Below the pieces are notes generated by a model that was not told the origin of the DNA, made no database searches, and was given only the letters and a program-made list of their open reading frames with translations. This document shows, one piece after another, positions 7,971 through 17,362 of a DNA stretch of 64,000 nt. The stretch comes from Caulobacter sp. FWC26 (lineage in GTDB: Bacteria > Pseudomonadota > Alphaproteobacteria > Caulobacterales > Caulobacteraceae), in assembly GCF_002742645.2 (NCBI RefSeq), contig NZ_CP033875.1, forward strand, positions 1,404,001 to 1,468,000, in the 5' to 3' direction. Position 1 is the stretch's first letter; the number at the start of each line of letters is the position of its first letter. A program made the position numbers and the translations under genes.

Positions 7971-10387
7971 ACCACGACCAACTACAGGCCCTAAAGCTGG
8001 ACGGCTATGCGCCGCGCACGATGCTGGACGTCGGCGCGCATGTCGGCAGCTTCACGCGCGGCTTCCTGCAGGTGTTTCCCGACTGCGCGCCGACGCTGGT
8101 CGAGCCCAATCCATTCTGCGAGCCCGATCTGGCGGCGATGCCGTTCGAACGGCACATGGTCGCCGCCTCGGACGAGAACGGCGAGGCTGAGCTGTTCCTG
8201 ACCAAGGAATGGCTGCAGTCGACGGGGACATCGCTCTATCGCGAGAACACCGACTTCTTCCGCGACGATGTGATGATCCGCCGCGTCGTGCCCAAGGCGC
8301 GGCTGGATGATTTGCTGGCGGGGCGTCGCTTCGACTTCGTGAAGATCGACACCCAGGGCGCGGAACTGGACGTGCTGCGCGGCGGCGAGACCGTCCTGCG
8401 CCAGGCCGACTACATCCTCCTCGAGATCTCGGTCGTGAACTTCAACCAGGGCGCGCCGCCGGCCGAGCTGGTGTTCGCGCAACTGAAGTCTATGGGCTTC
8501 GTCCCGGTCGACGTGACCGATTTCCACCGCTTGCGCGGCGTGCAGGACGGCGGGCTTCTACAGCTGGATTTTCTGTTCAAGCGCAGGGCCGCGCGTCCCT
8601 CGCAGTTCGCGCAACTGTCCGGACTGAACGATCTTGGCCCGCTGGTCGCCCATCTGCGGGCGCGCAAGGCGGCGGATCCCGCATTCAGCGTGCTGCTGAT
8701 CGGCGGCGGGCCGCCAGGATGGCCAGAGGACCTCCGTGACGCCACGCTTGGGGGGGCAAACGGGGCGCATGCCGGTGATCTGTCCGATCCGGAGACCTAC
8801 CGAGGCCTGCTGGCGCAGGTCGCGCGCGAGGGACGCTTCAACTATGCCGTCGCGCCGCATGTGCTCCAGACCCTGGCCCGTCCGTCGGCGTTGCTGGAGC
8901 GTCTGCCGCTAATCGCTGAAGCTGGCTGGATCACCACGCCGTCGCGCTATCTCGAGATGCTGCCGGTTGAAGGCCCGCATCGCGGCTTCGCCCATCACCG
9001 GTGGGGCGTGGACCATGAGCAGGGCGCGCTGATCCTGGCGCCCAAGACTCCGCTCGTTGAGCGCATGGCCTTTCCGGCTGAAGCGCACTGGCGGCAGGCC
9101 ACCGACCGCTTCGAGCTGCAGGTCGGCTGGCGAGGCGGCCTGCGCTACGAGATCCTGACAGGGGAAGGCGTACTTCCGACCCAAGACGCCGGGAAGGCGC
9201 TGCTCGGGCGCTTCTTCGAGGGCGTGAGCGCCGATGACGCGGCGCCGGTCGCGACGACGGAAGCCCCGCTCGACATCGCGGCGGAGTTGGCTAGGGCAAT
9301 AGCCGCCGCGCGCGACACGGACTCCGGCCTGCATCCGCTGGGGCGCATGAAGTACTATCATGACGCCGTCAGCCTGATCCTGTGCGAGCCGCTTGCCGCC
9401 GAGCGTCTGGCCTTGTTCGAAGCGTTGCTCGACGAGGCGGCGGCGCTGCGGGTCGAGCCTCCGACGCCGGAATGGCGCGACTGGGTGATCCACTATCAAG
9501 TGGTCATGGAGGCGTTGACCGGCGCCGAACTGGACGCGCCTACGCCCGACGCGTTGGACGATGGCCCTCAGGTCTTTCTGACCGGCGATGGCCGCACGCT
9601 CGACGGCGAGGGGCTGAAGGCGCACGCCGACGCCGTGGGCGCCCAGGTCGTGTTCTTCGCCGCGGCCGACGCGCGCTATGTCGAGCTCTACGGGCGCTGG
9701 CTGGCCTTGTCGGTCATCAAGCACAGCGACGTGCCGTTCCTGGTGGTGATCCACGTGATCGGTGGGGCCGAACGCCTCGCGGAGGCTGCCGCAACCGTTG
9801 GCGTGAGCGACCCCCGCCTCATCTTCACCGGTGACACCTTCGACGCCTCGGCCATCACTACCCGGTGTTACGAAGCCCCTCCCAAGGGGCTGATCGAGAT
9901 CCCTGTCGCGCACTACCAGTCGGTGCGTTTCCAGCGCCTGGGCGGGCTGCTGGATATGCTGCAAAGGCCCGTCTTCGTCTCCGACATCGACCTCTTGCTA
10001 CAGCGAGGCGTCGAGGACCTTTTGGACCAGTGGCGCGACGCCGACTTCGTCATCAACGAGAATGAACGCAACACCCAGGCAGGTTCGCGGATCACCGCGA
10101 ACCTGCTGTTGGCGCAGCCGACGGCGACGACCGCGATCATGCTGCGCTGGCTGCGGGCCTATCTGGATGAGCGGCTGTCGCGAGAGACCGTCACCCGCTG
10201 GATCGACCAAGTCGCCCTGAACCTGGCGCGACATCACTTGGCGCTGAAGGTCCCCGACGCGAAGATCGGCGCCTTCGACACCTTCAGCGACATCAACAAC
10301 GTGATGTTCAGCGCGTACGTGCCCGGCCACCCCTTCCGGTTTCTGTCGCTTTACCACGGCTTCGACACGTCGACGCTGGAGGAGTAG
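7967..10387 (+). CDS. FkbM-family methyltransferase fused to a glycosyltransferase-like domain
   Basis: An 806-residue protein starting with GTG, overlapping the GT41 stop (GTGA). Residues ~10-205 match FkbM SAM-dependent methyltransferases: LDVGAHVGSF (SAM loop), VEPNP, and FVKIDTQGAELDVLRGG. The middle (~210-500) has an SAM-fold-like segment (VLLIGGGPPGWP) of unclear role. The C-terminal ~270 residues resemble GT-A nucleotide-sugar enzymes, with VFVSDIDLLLQ giving a DxD (Asp673, Asp675) that in such enzymes binds metal-UDP-sugar. FkbM enzymes O-methylate sugars or polyketides, so the fusion could add and cap a glycan with methyl groups. Its position with GT41 and the repeat protein supports a glycan-modifying job, but the reaction is inferred. 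Confidence 0.85.
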   Translation: MNHDQLQALKLDGYAPRTMLDVGAHVGSFTRGFLQVFPDCAPTLVEPNPFCEPDLAAMPFERHMVAASDENGEAELFLTKEWLQSTGTSLYRENTDFFRDDVMIRRVVPKARLDDLLAGRRFDFVKIDTQGAELDVLRGGETVLRQADYILLEISVVNFNQGAPPAELVFAQLKSMGFVPVDVTDFHRLRGVQDGGLLQLDFLFKRRAARPSQFAQLSGLNDLGPLVAHLRARKAADPAFSVLLIGGGPPGWPEDLRDATLGGANGAHAGDLSDPETYRGLLAQVAREGRFNYAVAPHVLQTLARPSALLERLPLIAEAGWITTPSRYLEMLPVEGPHRGFAHHRWGVDHEQGALILAPKTPLVERMAFPAEAHWRQATDRFELQVGWRGGLRYEILTGEGVLPTQDAGKALLGRFFEGVSADDAAPVATTEAPLDIAAELARAIAAARDTDSGLHPLGRMKYYHDAVSLILCEPLAAERLALFEALLDEAAALRVEPPTPEWRDWVIHYQVVMEALTGAELDAPTPDALDDGPQVFLTGDGRTLDGEGLKAHADAVGAQVVFFAAADARYVELYGRWLALSVIKHSDVPFLVVIHVIGGAERLAEAAATVGVSDPRLIFTGDTFDASAITTRCYEAPPKGLIEIPVAHYQSVRFQRLGGLLDMLQRPVFVSDIDLLLQRGVEDLLDQWRDADFVINENERNTQAGSRITANLLLAQPTATTAIMLRWLRAYLDERLSRETVTRWIDQVALNLARHHLALKVPDAKIGAFDTFSDINNVMFSAYVPGHPFRFLSLYHGFDTSTLEE

Positions 10388-10392
10388 GGCGC

Positions 10393-11190
10393 TCAGAACG
10401 CGACGCGGGCCCGCATCAGGGTGGCGTCGCCGCAGCGGGCCCACAGGTCCGCGCCGTCTTCTGTCAGGCGCCCCTCCGCCGTGACCGTCTCGCCGGCGTA
10501 GGCGGGTTTGAGCGCGCGGAACGAAAAGTGGCTGATCTCGCGGGGAGGCATGGCGTCGAGCAGCAGCAGGGCGATCAGAGGCCCATGCACGACGAGGCCG
10601 GGATACCCCTCGGCCTGAGTCGCATAGCTCAGGTCATAGTGGATGCGGTGGCTGTTCGAGGTGGCGGCGGAGAAGGCGAAAAGCAGCACGGGATCGGTCG
10701 CCGTGGCGCGGCTCCATGCGGCCACGGGAGCCGGCTCGCTGTCGGCCACGCGCGGCGCGGGCGCAGCGCCCGTGTAGACGAGGGTCTGACGCTCCCGGAC
10801 GCGGACCTCGCCAGCCTGTGAGATCTCGCGATTGACGGTGACGAAGGTGAGGGGGCCGCTGGCGCCCGGCTTTTCCTCGATATTGGCGATGGTCTCGACC
10901 AGGTCGGTCTCCTGACCCGCCAGCAGCGCGCCGGAAAAGGTCATGTCGGCCGAGGCGAACATCCGGCGCGGCGCTTCGATCGGCGGGAGGAAGAGGCCGC
11001 GACGCGGGTGGCCGTCGGGGCCGAGGTCGGCGCGGGACACAGGTTCGGCGAGACAAGCCCAGTGCCAGGCCGGCGGGACCTCGGAGGGCGGCGGTCGATC
11101 CAGCAGCGCCGCCAGCCTGGCGAGGTCGGCGGCCTCCAGCACGGCGGTCCTCTCGCGTGTGCGCCCAATCCAGTCCGCGTACGGCGACAT
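10393..11190 (-). CDS. MaoC/FAS1-like acyl-CoA dehydratase (hydratase)
   Basis: A 265-residue double-hotdog protein of the mesaconyl-CoA hydratase / FAS1-like dehydratase type. The C-terminal half has the hydratase signature FSAATSNSHRIHYD followed by GYPGLVVHGPL, containing the Asp/His pair used to hydrate enoyl-CoAs. The start is the ATG overlapping the acyl-CoA dehydrogenase stop (ATGA), not the longer frame upstream, which lies inside the dehydrogenase gene. It is last in a thiolase-dehydrogenase-hydratase operon and converges, with only five bases between, on the glycosyltransferase gene. The substrate (short branched or dicarboxylic enoyl-CoA) is not readable from sequence. Confidence 0.85.
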   Translation of the reverse strand: MSPYADWIGRTRERTAVLEAADLARLAALLDRPPPSEVPPAWHWACLAEPVSRADLGPDGHPRRGLFLPPIEAPRRMFASADMTFSGALLAGQETDLVETIANIEEKPGASGPLTFVTVNREISQAGEVRVRERQTLVYTGAAPAPRVADSEPAPVAAWSRATATDPVLLFAFSAATSNSHRIHYDLSYATQAEGYPGLVVHGPLIALLLLDAMPPREISHFSFRALKPAYAGETVTAEGRLTEDGADLWARCGDATLMRARVAF

Positions 11191-12353
11191 CAGTACGAGC
11201 GCGGCAGGCCGAGCACGTGCTCGGCGACATAGGCCAGGATCAGGTTCGTCGAGATCGGGGCCACCTGATAGAGGCGCGTCTCGCGGAACTTGCGCTCGAT
11301 GTCGTACTCCTCGGCGAAGCCGAAGCCGCCGTGAGTCTGAAGGCACATGTCGGCCGCCGCCCACGAGGCTTCCGAGGCCAGCATCTTGCCGATATTGGCC
11401 TGCTCGCCGCAGGGCTGGCCCGCGTCGTAGCGCGCCGCAGCGTCATAGATGGTCAGGCGCGCGGCGTGAGTCTGGGCGTAGGCGCGGGCGATCGGGAACT
11501 GCACACCCTGATTCTGGCCGATGGGGCGTCCAAAGACCACGCGGCTATTGGCGTAGTCGCGCGCCTTGCCGATCAGCCAGGCGGCGTCGCCCAGGCACTC
11601 GGCCCCGATCAGGATGCGCTCGGCGTTCATCCCGTCGAGGATGTAGCGGAAGCCCTTGCCTTCCTCGCCGATCAGACTGTCGGCGGGGATGACGAGGTTG
11701 TCGAAGAAGACCTCGGTCGTGGCGTGGTTCAGCATGGTGGCGATCGGCTTGATCGTCAGGCCCTTGCCGAGCGCGGCGCGCATGTCGACCAGGAACACCG
11801 ACAGGCCGTCGGCCTTGCGGGAGACCTGATCCTTGGGCGTCGTGCGGGCCAACAGCACCATCAGGTCGGAGTGCTCGGCCCGGCTGGTCCAGACCTTTTG
11901 GCCGTTGATGACATAGGTGTCGCCCTCGCGGCGAGCGAAGGTCGAGATCGAGGTCGTGTCGGTGCCGGCCGTGGGTTCGGTGACCCCGAAGGCCTGCAGG
12001 CGGATCGAACCATCGGCGATGCGCGGCAGCCAGGTCTTCTTCTGCGCCGTCGAGCCGTGCCGCAGCACCGTGCCCATGGTGTACATCTGGGCGTGCAGGG
12101 CTGCCGCGTTGCCGCCGCTAGCGTGGACCTCTTCCAGGATCGCGGCGGCGGCCGTCAGGCCAAGACCGCCGCCGCCGTATTCCTCGGGTATCAGCACGCC
12201 CAGAAGGCCTGCCTTGGTCATGGCGGCCACGAACGCGGTCGGGTAGGCCTTCTCACGATCCAGGCCCCGCCAATAGGGCGGGGGAAAGTCGCGGCACAGG
12301 GCCCGCACCGTATGGCGCAGAGCCTCGATCAGTTCGGGATCGGCGAGCGACAC
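11190..12353 (-). CDS. Acyl-CoA dehydrogenase
   Basis: A 387-residue flavoprotein with the family's FGVTEPTAGTD loop (residues ~122-132), INGQKVWTS, RVVFGRPIGQNQGVQ, and QTHGGFGFAEEYDIER. GTG start overlapping the thiolase TAG by one base. At the usual catalytic Glu-Gly-Thr near the C terminus the sequence reads LYQVAP (Gln363), so the common base is absent. Helix G carries NAERI with Glu245, the position used as base by isovaleryl-CoA-type enzymes, so it is probably active with that geometry. This hints at branched substrates (inference). It acts between acyl activation and the MaoC hydratase encoded next. Confidence 0.92.
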   Translation of the reverse strand: MSLADPELIEALRHTVRALCRDFPPPYWRGLDREKAYPTAFVAAMTKAGLLGVLIPEEYGGGGLGLTAAAAILEEVHASGGNAAALHAQMYTMGTVLRHGSTAQKKTWLPRIADGSIRLQAFGVTEPTAGTDTTSISTFARREGDTYVINGQKVWTSRAEHSDLMVLLARTTPKDQVSRKADGLSVFLVDMRAALGKGLTIKPIATMLNHATTEVFFDNLVIPADSLIGEEGKGFRYILDGMNAERILIGAECLGDAAWLIGKARDYANSRVVFGRPIGQNQGVQFPIARAYAQTHAARLTIYDAAARYDAGQPCGEQANIGKMLASEASWAAADMCLQTHGGFGFAEEYDIERKFRETRLYQVAPISTNLILAYVAEHVLGLPRSY

Positions 12354-13552
12354 TAGACGCGCTCGAAGGCCAGCGCCGCGCCCTGGCCGACGCCGATGCA
12401 GAGGGTGGCGAGACCGCGCTTGCCGCCGCTCGCCTCCAGTTGACGCAAGGCAGTGAGCACCAGCCGCGCGCCGGACGCGCCCAGCGGGTGGCCCAGCGCG
12501 ATGGCGCCGCCATTGGCGTTCACGTGCGCGCCATCGTCGGACAGGCCCAGCTGCCGCAGCACCGCCAGACCCTGGGCGGCGAAGGCCTCGTTCAGCTCGA
12601 CGGTGTCGAAGTCGCCGATGGCGAGGCCCGTCTTGCCCATCAGCTTGCGGACGGCGGGAACGGGACCGATGCCCATGACGCGCGGCTCGACCCCGGCGGT
12701 GGCGTAGCCGGTGATCCGGGCGCGCGGCGTCAGGCCATGGCGCTTCACCGCGTCCTCCGACGCGATAATCAGGGCCACCGCGCCGTCATTGACGCCCGAG
12801 GCGTTGCCGGCCGTCACCGTGCCGCCCTCGCGGACGATCGGTTTCAGCTTGGCCAGGGCCTCCAGGGTGGTCTCGCGGGGGTGCTCGTCGCGATCGACGA
12901 TCGTCGGACCGGCCTTGCCGGGGATCTCCACGGGCGTGATCTCGCCGGCCAGGAAGCCGTTGGCCTGGGCGGCGGCGGCGCGGGCCTGGCTGCGCAGGGC
13001 GAAGGCGTCCTGGTCCTGGCGATTGACGCCGTAGTCGTCAGCGACGTTCTCGGCGGTCTCGGGCATGGAGTCGACGCCGTACAGCTTGCGCATGGTGGGG
13101 TTGATGAAGCGCCAGCCGATGGTGGTGTCGAAGATCTCGGCGTTGCGGGAGAAGGCGCTATCGGCCTTGCCCATCACGAACGGCGCGCGGCTCATGCTCT
13201 CGACCCCGCCGGCGATGACGAGGTCGTTGTGCCCCGAAGCGATGGCGCGCGCGGCATAGCCGACGGCCTCCAGGCCCGAGGCGCAGAGGCGGTTGACGGT
13301 GACGCCCGGAACCGAGACAGGATAGCCGGCCAGCAGCAGCGCCATGCGCGCGACGTTGCGGTTGTCCTCACCGGCCTGGTTGGCGCTGCCCAGCACCACC
13401 TCGTCGATGGCGGAAAGATCCAGGCCGGGATTGCGTGCGGCCAGGGCCTTCAGCGGGATCGCCGCCAGATCGTCGGCGCGCACCTTCGAGAGAGCTCCGC
13501 CATAGCGGCCGATCGGGGTGCGGATCCCGTCACAGATATAGGCGGTGGTCAT
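12353..13552 (-). CDS. Acetyl-CoA acyltransferase (thiolase, beta-ketoadipyl-CoA thiolase-like)
   Basis: A 399-residue thiolase. Catalytic residues are all visible: Cys90 in [11 protein letters not shown], His355 in [13 protein letters not shown], and Cys385 in [21 protein letters not shown] is the Asn-Glu-Ala-Phe signature. It resembles PcaF/PaaJ-type degradative thiolases that cleave 3-ketoacyl-CoA. The ATG at 13552 is chosen because [19 protein letters not shown] is the canonical thiolase N terminus; a longer frame of ten residues exists. It heads a three-gene operon whose members overlap by one or three bases, fitting one catabolic pathway. No regulator is adjacent. Confidence 0.93.
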   Translation of the reverse strand: MTTAYICDGIRTPIGRYGGALSKVRADDLAAIPLKALAARNPGLDLSAIDEVVLGSANQAGEDNRNVARMALLLAGYPVSVPGVTVNRLCASGLEAVGYAARAIASGHNDLVIAGGVESMSRAPFVMGKADSAFSRNAEIFDTTIGWRFINPTMRKLYGVDSMPETAENVADDYGVNRQDQDAFALRSQARAAAAQANGFLAGEITPVEIPGKAGPTIVDRDEHPRETTLEALAKLKPIVREGGTVTAGNASGVNDGAVALIIASEDAVKRHGLTPRARITGYATAGVEPRVMGIGPVPAVRKLMGKTGLAIGDFDTVELNEAFAAQGLAVLRQLGLSDDGAHVNANGGAIALGHPLGASGARLVLTALRQLEASGGKRGLATLCIGVGQGAALAFERV

Positions 13553-13647
13553 GCGAGCTCTCCCATCGTCGCGATCAAACACTTGTTAGATGCGCGAGGT
13601 CTGAGCCTCAACGGTTTTCGAGTTGCGAGCCGAAGGAGCGGCCCGTC

Positions 13648-14451
13648 TCAGCGTTTGACCGAGGTCGGGGCGGTCATCCGCAGGATTTCGCGGCTGCGAC
13701 GGGTGATACCGTAGAGCGTTCCCTTGTCGCTCTCATCCCAGTCAATGGCTTGCCCCTCGGCCTCCATCGGCAGGGTTTCCAGATGGTCGAGCACACCGCC
13801 GCCATTCGGAACCGCCACGACGTAGAGTTCCGGCAGGTCGTGGCCGCTGAGATAAAGGCGACCGTCGGGACCCCAACCGCCCCCCGAGATGCTCATCGGC
13901 TTGATGCGCTCCAGGATCGTGGCGGGCAGGGCCCAGCCTTCAAGTCGCCGCCATTGGTCGTCGAACTTGACGAGGGTCGTATGGCGGTGGTCGCGCGGGG
14001 GCTCGCCGCCCTTCGCGTCATAGTTGGCGAACATCGCCCACCAGAAGCCGTCCTTGCGGTCCACCCAGGTGATCGAACCCGTACCCAGGCCCAGAGAGAC
14101 GCTCTTGCGATGCGCCAGGCTCATGGGATCGAAGAACTCGACCGTGCTGACCTGCGGCGTGCCCGGGAAGTTGGAGCTGGCGCACACCAGATCCCTTCCG
14201 ATCACGGCGCAGGAATTGATGTGCGGAAAGCGCGACCGCTCGCCGGTCCATTCCCCGCGTTTCTCGCCCGTCTTCTTGTCGAGACGAACGATGTTGAAGT
14301 TGCTGACCGCGTAGAGGTCGTGCGGCCCGACCGCGACGCCTTGGCTCGCGTTGCTGGCGTAGCGGCGAACCGTCTCGAAGCCCGCCGTGCTCGGCGATAC
14401 GGGAGTCGGCGCGGCCTGAAGCGCGACCACTAGAGCTAGGACGAGCGACAC
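13648..14451 (-). CDS. Secreted protein of unknown function downstream of a TonB-dependent receptor
   Basis: 267 residues starting with GTG after an AGGTAGGG ribosome site; a hydrophobic N terminus (LVLALVVALQAAP) is a likely signal peptide. Strands rich in Gly, Trp and Asp (YAVSNFNIVRLD, GPDGRLYLSGHD, DESDKGTLYGITRR) look like the blades of a beta-propeller, reminiscent of periplasmic lactonase- or esterase-like propellers. I do not recognise a named family. It begins 16 bases after the receptor stop, so the two form an operon; it may process or bind the receptor's ligand in the periplasm (inference). Confidence 0.75.
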   Translation of the reverse strand: MSLVLALVVALQAAPTPVSPSTAGFETVRRYASNASQGVAVGPHDLYAVSNFNIVRLDKKTGEKRGEWTGERSRFPHINSCAVIGRDLVCASSNFPGTPQVSTVEFFDPMSLAHRKSVSLGLGTGSITWVDRKDGFWWAMFANYDAKGGEPPRDHRHTTLVKFDDQWRRLEGWALPATILERIKPMSISGGGWGPDGRLYLSGHDLPELYVVAVPNGGGVLDHLETLPMEAEGQAIDWDESDKGTLYGITRRSREILRMTAPTSVKR

Positions 14452-14467
14452 GACCCTACCTCTCCGC

Positions 14468-17053
14468 CTAGAAGTTCACGGCCGCGCCGACCCAATAGGT
14501 CCGGCCGTAGTTCGCCCACTCTTGAAGATTGCGGCGGCCAGGGCCAGTCACTTCCTGACGGCCGGTGTTCGACAGGTTCTGGCCTTCGACGAACAGGCTC
14601 ACGTGCTTGTTCCAGCGCCAGGACAGGCTGGCGTCGAACACGTGGCGACCCTTCCAGTACTGGTCGGAATTGACGTTGGCGTCGTTGATCGTCTCCAGCT
14701 GGCCGCCGATGTAGTTGTGCGACACGCGGGCCTCGAAGGGGCCGCGCTGATAGTAGACCGCCGCGTTGGTGGTGATCTCCGGCTGTTGGAACAGGCCCGT
14801 GACGCGCGGACCGGTCGAGGTCAGGAACGTGAACTCGGTGTCGAGCCAGGTGACGTTGCCGTTGAAGCCGAACCCGTCGAACGGCGCCGGCAGGAAGGTG
14901 AAGGCCTGCTGCACCGCGAACTCGACGCCCTTGATCTTGGCCGTCTCGGCGTTGCGCGGCGTCGAGATCAGGACCGTCTCCACGCCCCGGCCGACGTCCA
15001 GCCGCTCGCTCGACGACAGGGTGAAGATCTCGTTCTTGATGTCCTTGGAGAACAGGGCCAGCGAGATCATGCCGTCAGTCGGATAGAGCTCGACGGAGAT
15101 GTCGAAGCCTTCGCTCTCGCGCGCCTTCAGGTTGGGGTTGCCGCGCGAGAGAGTCGGCTGGCTGCCGTCGAAATTCAGGTTCTCGGTTGCGGCCAGAGAG
15201 CCATAGTCCGGTCGGCCGATGGTGTTGGTCCAGGCCGCGCGGACGATCAGGTCCTCACGCGGCTTCCACTGCAGGTGCAGGCTGGGCAGCCAGTTGTCGT
15301 AGCTGCCGTTGTTGGACACCGGGGTCAGCACGCCGCCGGTGTTGCGCACCGCGTCGGACTCCACCTTGGTGTGCTCATAGCGCAGGCCGCCCAGAAGGGT
15401 CAGGTCGCCGACCTGATAGCTGGCCTGTGCGTAACCGGCCTGCACGTCCTCGCCGACATCGTAGTTGCCGGTCGGCGCGGCCACGGTGGTTGTGAAGCGG
15501 CCGCGATTGGCGCGGAAGAAGGCGGTGGCTGCGTCCGCATCGATGCGCGGATCAAGACGGTAGCGACCGGCGATCAGCTCGGCCGGGCCAGGCTTGTCCA
15601 CTTCGGCGAGGGTGTAGGTGAAGCCCGATCCAGCGCGATAGGTCACCTGACTGTTGCGCGAGTCGCGTTCGCTGGATCGCAGAACGCCGCCGAACTTCAC
15701 TCGCCAGTGGGCTTCGTCGTCATAGGCGAAGTCCAAGCGCGCCTCGCTCGTGCTTTCGTTGGCCTTGGTCAGCGCGTCCCGGTGCTGCTGCAAGACGTAG
15801 TTGGCCGGATTGCGCAGCGCCGCTTCGTTGATCGGGTTGAAGGTCGGGAACAACGGATTGGTGGTGTCGTAGGTGAAGGCGTAGTTGGCGCCTTGGGCGT
15901 CGACAGTACGGAACTCTACCGAGTGATTGGGCACCTTGAGGCCGGCCAATGAGTAGACGAAACCGCCTTCGGCTTTCCAGTTCGGCGCAAAGGACCAGGC
16001 AAAACCCGTGCGGGCCAGGCCGATCTCGCGGGTCGTGATCGGCTGGTTCAGGTGGATGATGCCACGGCCGCGCGCGAAGGCGCCGCTGGTCGGGGTCTGG
16101 TTGGCGACATTGCCCAGCGGTTCGATCCGATACTCGATCCGCTCTTCGTCATCCTCCATGCGCGAGGCCAGCACCGAGGCGTCCCAGCGGAACGTATCGC
16201 TCGGGCGGTATTCGAGCTTGGCGTTCAAGCCGCTGCGCTGCTTGGTGTTGTTGTACCAGAACAGGCGCACCTGAGTGGGCACCTGGAAGCCGTTGCCCGT
16301 CGCCGCGCCCGACAGCACCGGCGCCCCGGCGGCGGTGTACTCCCGAACGCTGGGCGAGGCGGCCTCGACTTGGGGGATGTCGTAGTCCAGTTGCTCGTGA
16401 GAGCCGCCGACGACGACACCCCATTGATCCTCGGCGCCGAAGGTGCGACCGGCGGCGAAGGCCAGGCGATACGAAGGCTTGTCGTTTCGGACATCGCCGC
16501 TACGCTCATACTGGCCGTAAGAGGCCATGCCGTTGAAGAACGGGCGTTTGGCGTCGAAGGCGCTGCGAGTCGTGACGTTGATGACGCCGCCGATGGCGTT
16601 GCCGTCATTCTCCGGCGTCACTGTCTTAATGACTTCCAGGCGGCCTGCCATCACCGAGGGGACGATGTCCATCGGCACGGTGCGATCGCTCTCGTCTACA
16701 GAGGCCACGGGCGCACCGTCGATCGTGGTGCGGTTGTAGGTCGACCGCAGGCCGCGGACGACGGGGAAGCGGGGCTCGCCCTGGTCTTCCATGACCGAGA
16801 TGCCGGGGATCCGGCGCAGGGCGGCGGCGGTGTTGTGATCCGGCAGCTTGCCGATGTCGTCGGCGGAAACCACGTCAGACACGACGAACGCTTCACGCTT
16901 GACCGCGATGGCGGCGCGCTGGGCTTCGCGCTGGCCCGTGATCACCACCTCATCGACGGTCGTCGCGTCCTGCGCGGAGGCGATGACCGGGGCGCTCAGG
17001 GCGCTCGTCGCCAACAGACCTGCGATCACTTTGCGAGACACAAACTTGGACAC
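14468..17053 (-). CDS. TonB-dependent outer-membrane receptor
   Basis: 861 residues. Signal peptide about 1-27 ending ASA; a TonB-box-like segment DEVVITGQ follows. The plug domain shows DIGKLPDHNTAAALRRIPGIS, VVRGLRSTYNRTTIDG and AIGGVINVTTRSAF; the remainder is a 22-strand barrel type, ending in the aromatic GAAVNF needed for outer-membrane insertion. The start is GTG with GGGAG seven bases upstream. It belongs to the Caulobacter/Xanthomonas carbohydrate-type TonB receptors rather than the siderophore group (inference from the plug style). The substrate is unknown; no transporter or regulator lies next to it, only the secreted partner downstream. Confidence 0.95.
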   Translation of the reverse strand: MSKFVSRKVIAGLLATSALSAPVIASAQDATTVDEVVITGQREAQRAAIAVKREAFVVSDVVSADDIGKLPDHNTAAALRRIPGISVMEDQGEPRFPVVRGLRSTYNRTTIDGAPVASVDESDRTVPMDIVPSVMAGRLEVIKTVTPENDGNAIGGVINVTTRSAFDAKRPFFNGMASYGQYERSGDVRNDKPSYRLAFAAGRTFGAEDQWGVVVGGSHEQLDYDIPQVEAASPSVREYTAAGAPVLSGAATGNGFQVPTQVRLFWYNNTKQRSGLNAKLEYRPSDTFRWDASVLASRMEDDEERIEYRIEPLGNVANQTPTSGAFARGRGIIHLNQPITTREIGLARTGFAWSFAPNWKAEGGFVYSLAGLKVPNHSVEFRTVDAQGANYAFTYDTTNPLFPTFNPINEAALRNPANYVLQQHRDALTKANESTSEARLDFAYDDEAHWRVKFGGVLRSSERDSRNSQVTYRAGSGFTYTLAEVDKPGPAELIAGRYRLDPRIDADAATAFFRANRGRFTTTVAAPTGNYDVGEDVQAGYAQASYQVGDLTLLGGLRYEHTKVESDAVRNTGGVLTPVSNNGSYDNWLPSLHLQWKPREDLIVRAAWTNTIGRPDYGSLAATENLNFDGSQPTLSRGNPNLKARESEGFDISVELYPTDGMISLALFSKDIKNEIFTLSSSERLDVGRGVETVLISTPRNAETAKIKGVEFAVQQAFTFLPAPFDGFGFNGNVTWLDTEFTFLTSTGPRVTGLFQQPEITTNAAVYYQRGPFEARVSHNYIGGQLETINDANVNSDQYWKGRHVFDASLSWRWNKHVSLFVEGQNLSNTGRQEVTGPGRRNLQEWANYGRTYWVGAAVNF

Positions 17054-17362
17054 GAGCCGACTCCCACCGCTGATTGGGGCCGGTCATAAGGAGGCTCGAC
17101 GACGCCAAGGCTAAGGTTTCGTCGCGCTTTGGCGACGGAAAAACGAAGGTTCTGTGTCTGGGGGGGGAGTCCGGTTGTGACGTGTGGTCAAACCCCTGGG
17201 CGCCTTAGTCTCAAGCCAGGCCGATAGCGCCTGGCGCTTCGCCCGCGCCCAGACCGGACACTTCAGCCGGCGTCTTGAGCAAAATCGATCTCTAGCTCAT
17301 CCGTTTGCTTGTTTGGGCGCGGACGGGTGAGGCTCAGCCCCCTGAAGATCCGCGCAATGCAG
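17054..17362. other. Non-coding region upstream of the TonB receptor
   Basis: About 309 bases without a convincing gene on either strand. It must carry the promoter for the leftward receptor gene. A small hairpin CGTCGC-GCTTTG-GCGACG lies at 17120-17137 and a run of eight G at 17161-17168. I see no clear sigma70, Fur or other operator. Confidence 0.5.

Noticed and set aside
11157..12356. 399-codon plus-strand frame opposite the acyl-CoA dehydrogenase
   Set aside because: Overlaps entirely with a recognised enzyme and shows no start signal or domain.
14522..17089. Plus-strand long frames (476 and 345 codons) across the receptor gene
   Set aside because: They are shadows of the GC-rich receptor on the other strand; translations are Arg/Val-rich without family motifs.
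17161..17168. Run of eight G as a phase-variation tract
   Set aside because: It lies in a non-coding region not clearly overlapping promoter elements and is a single occurrence.
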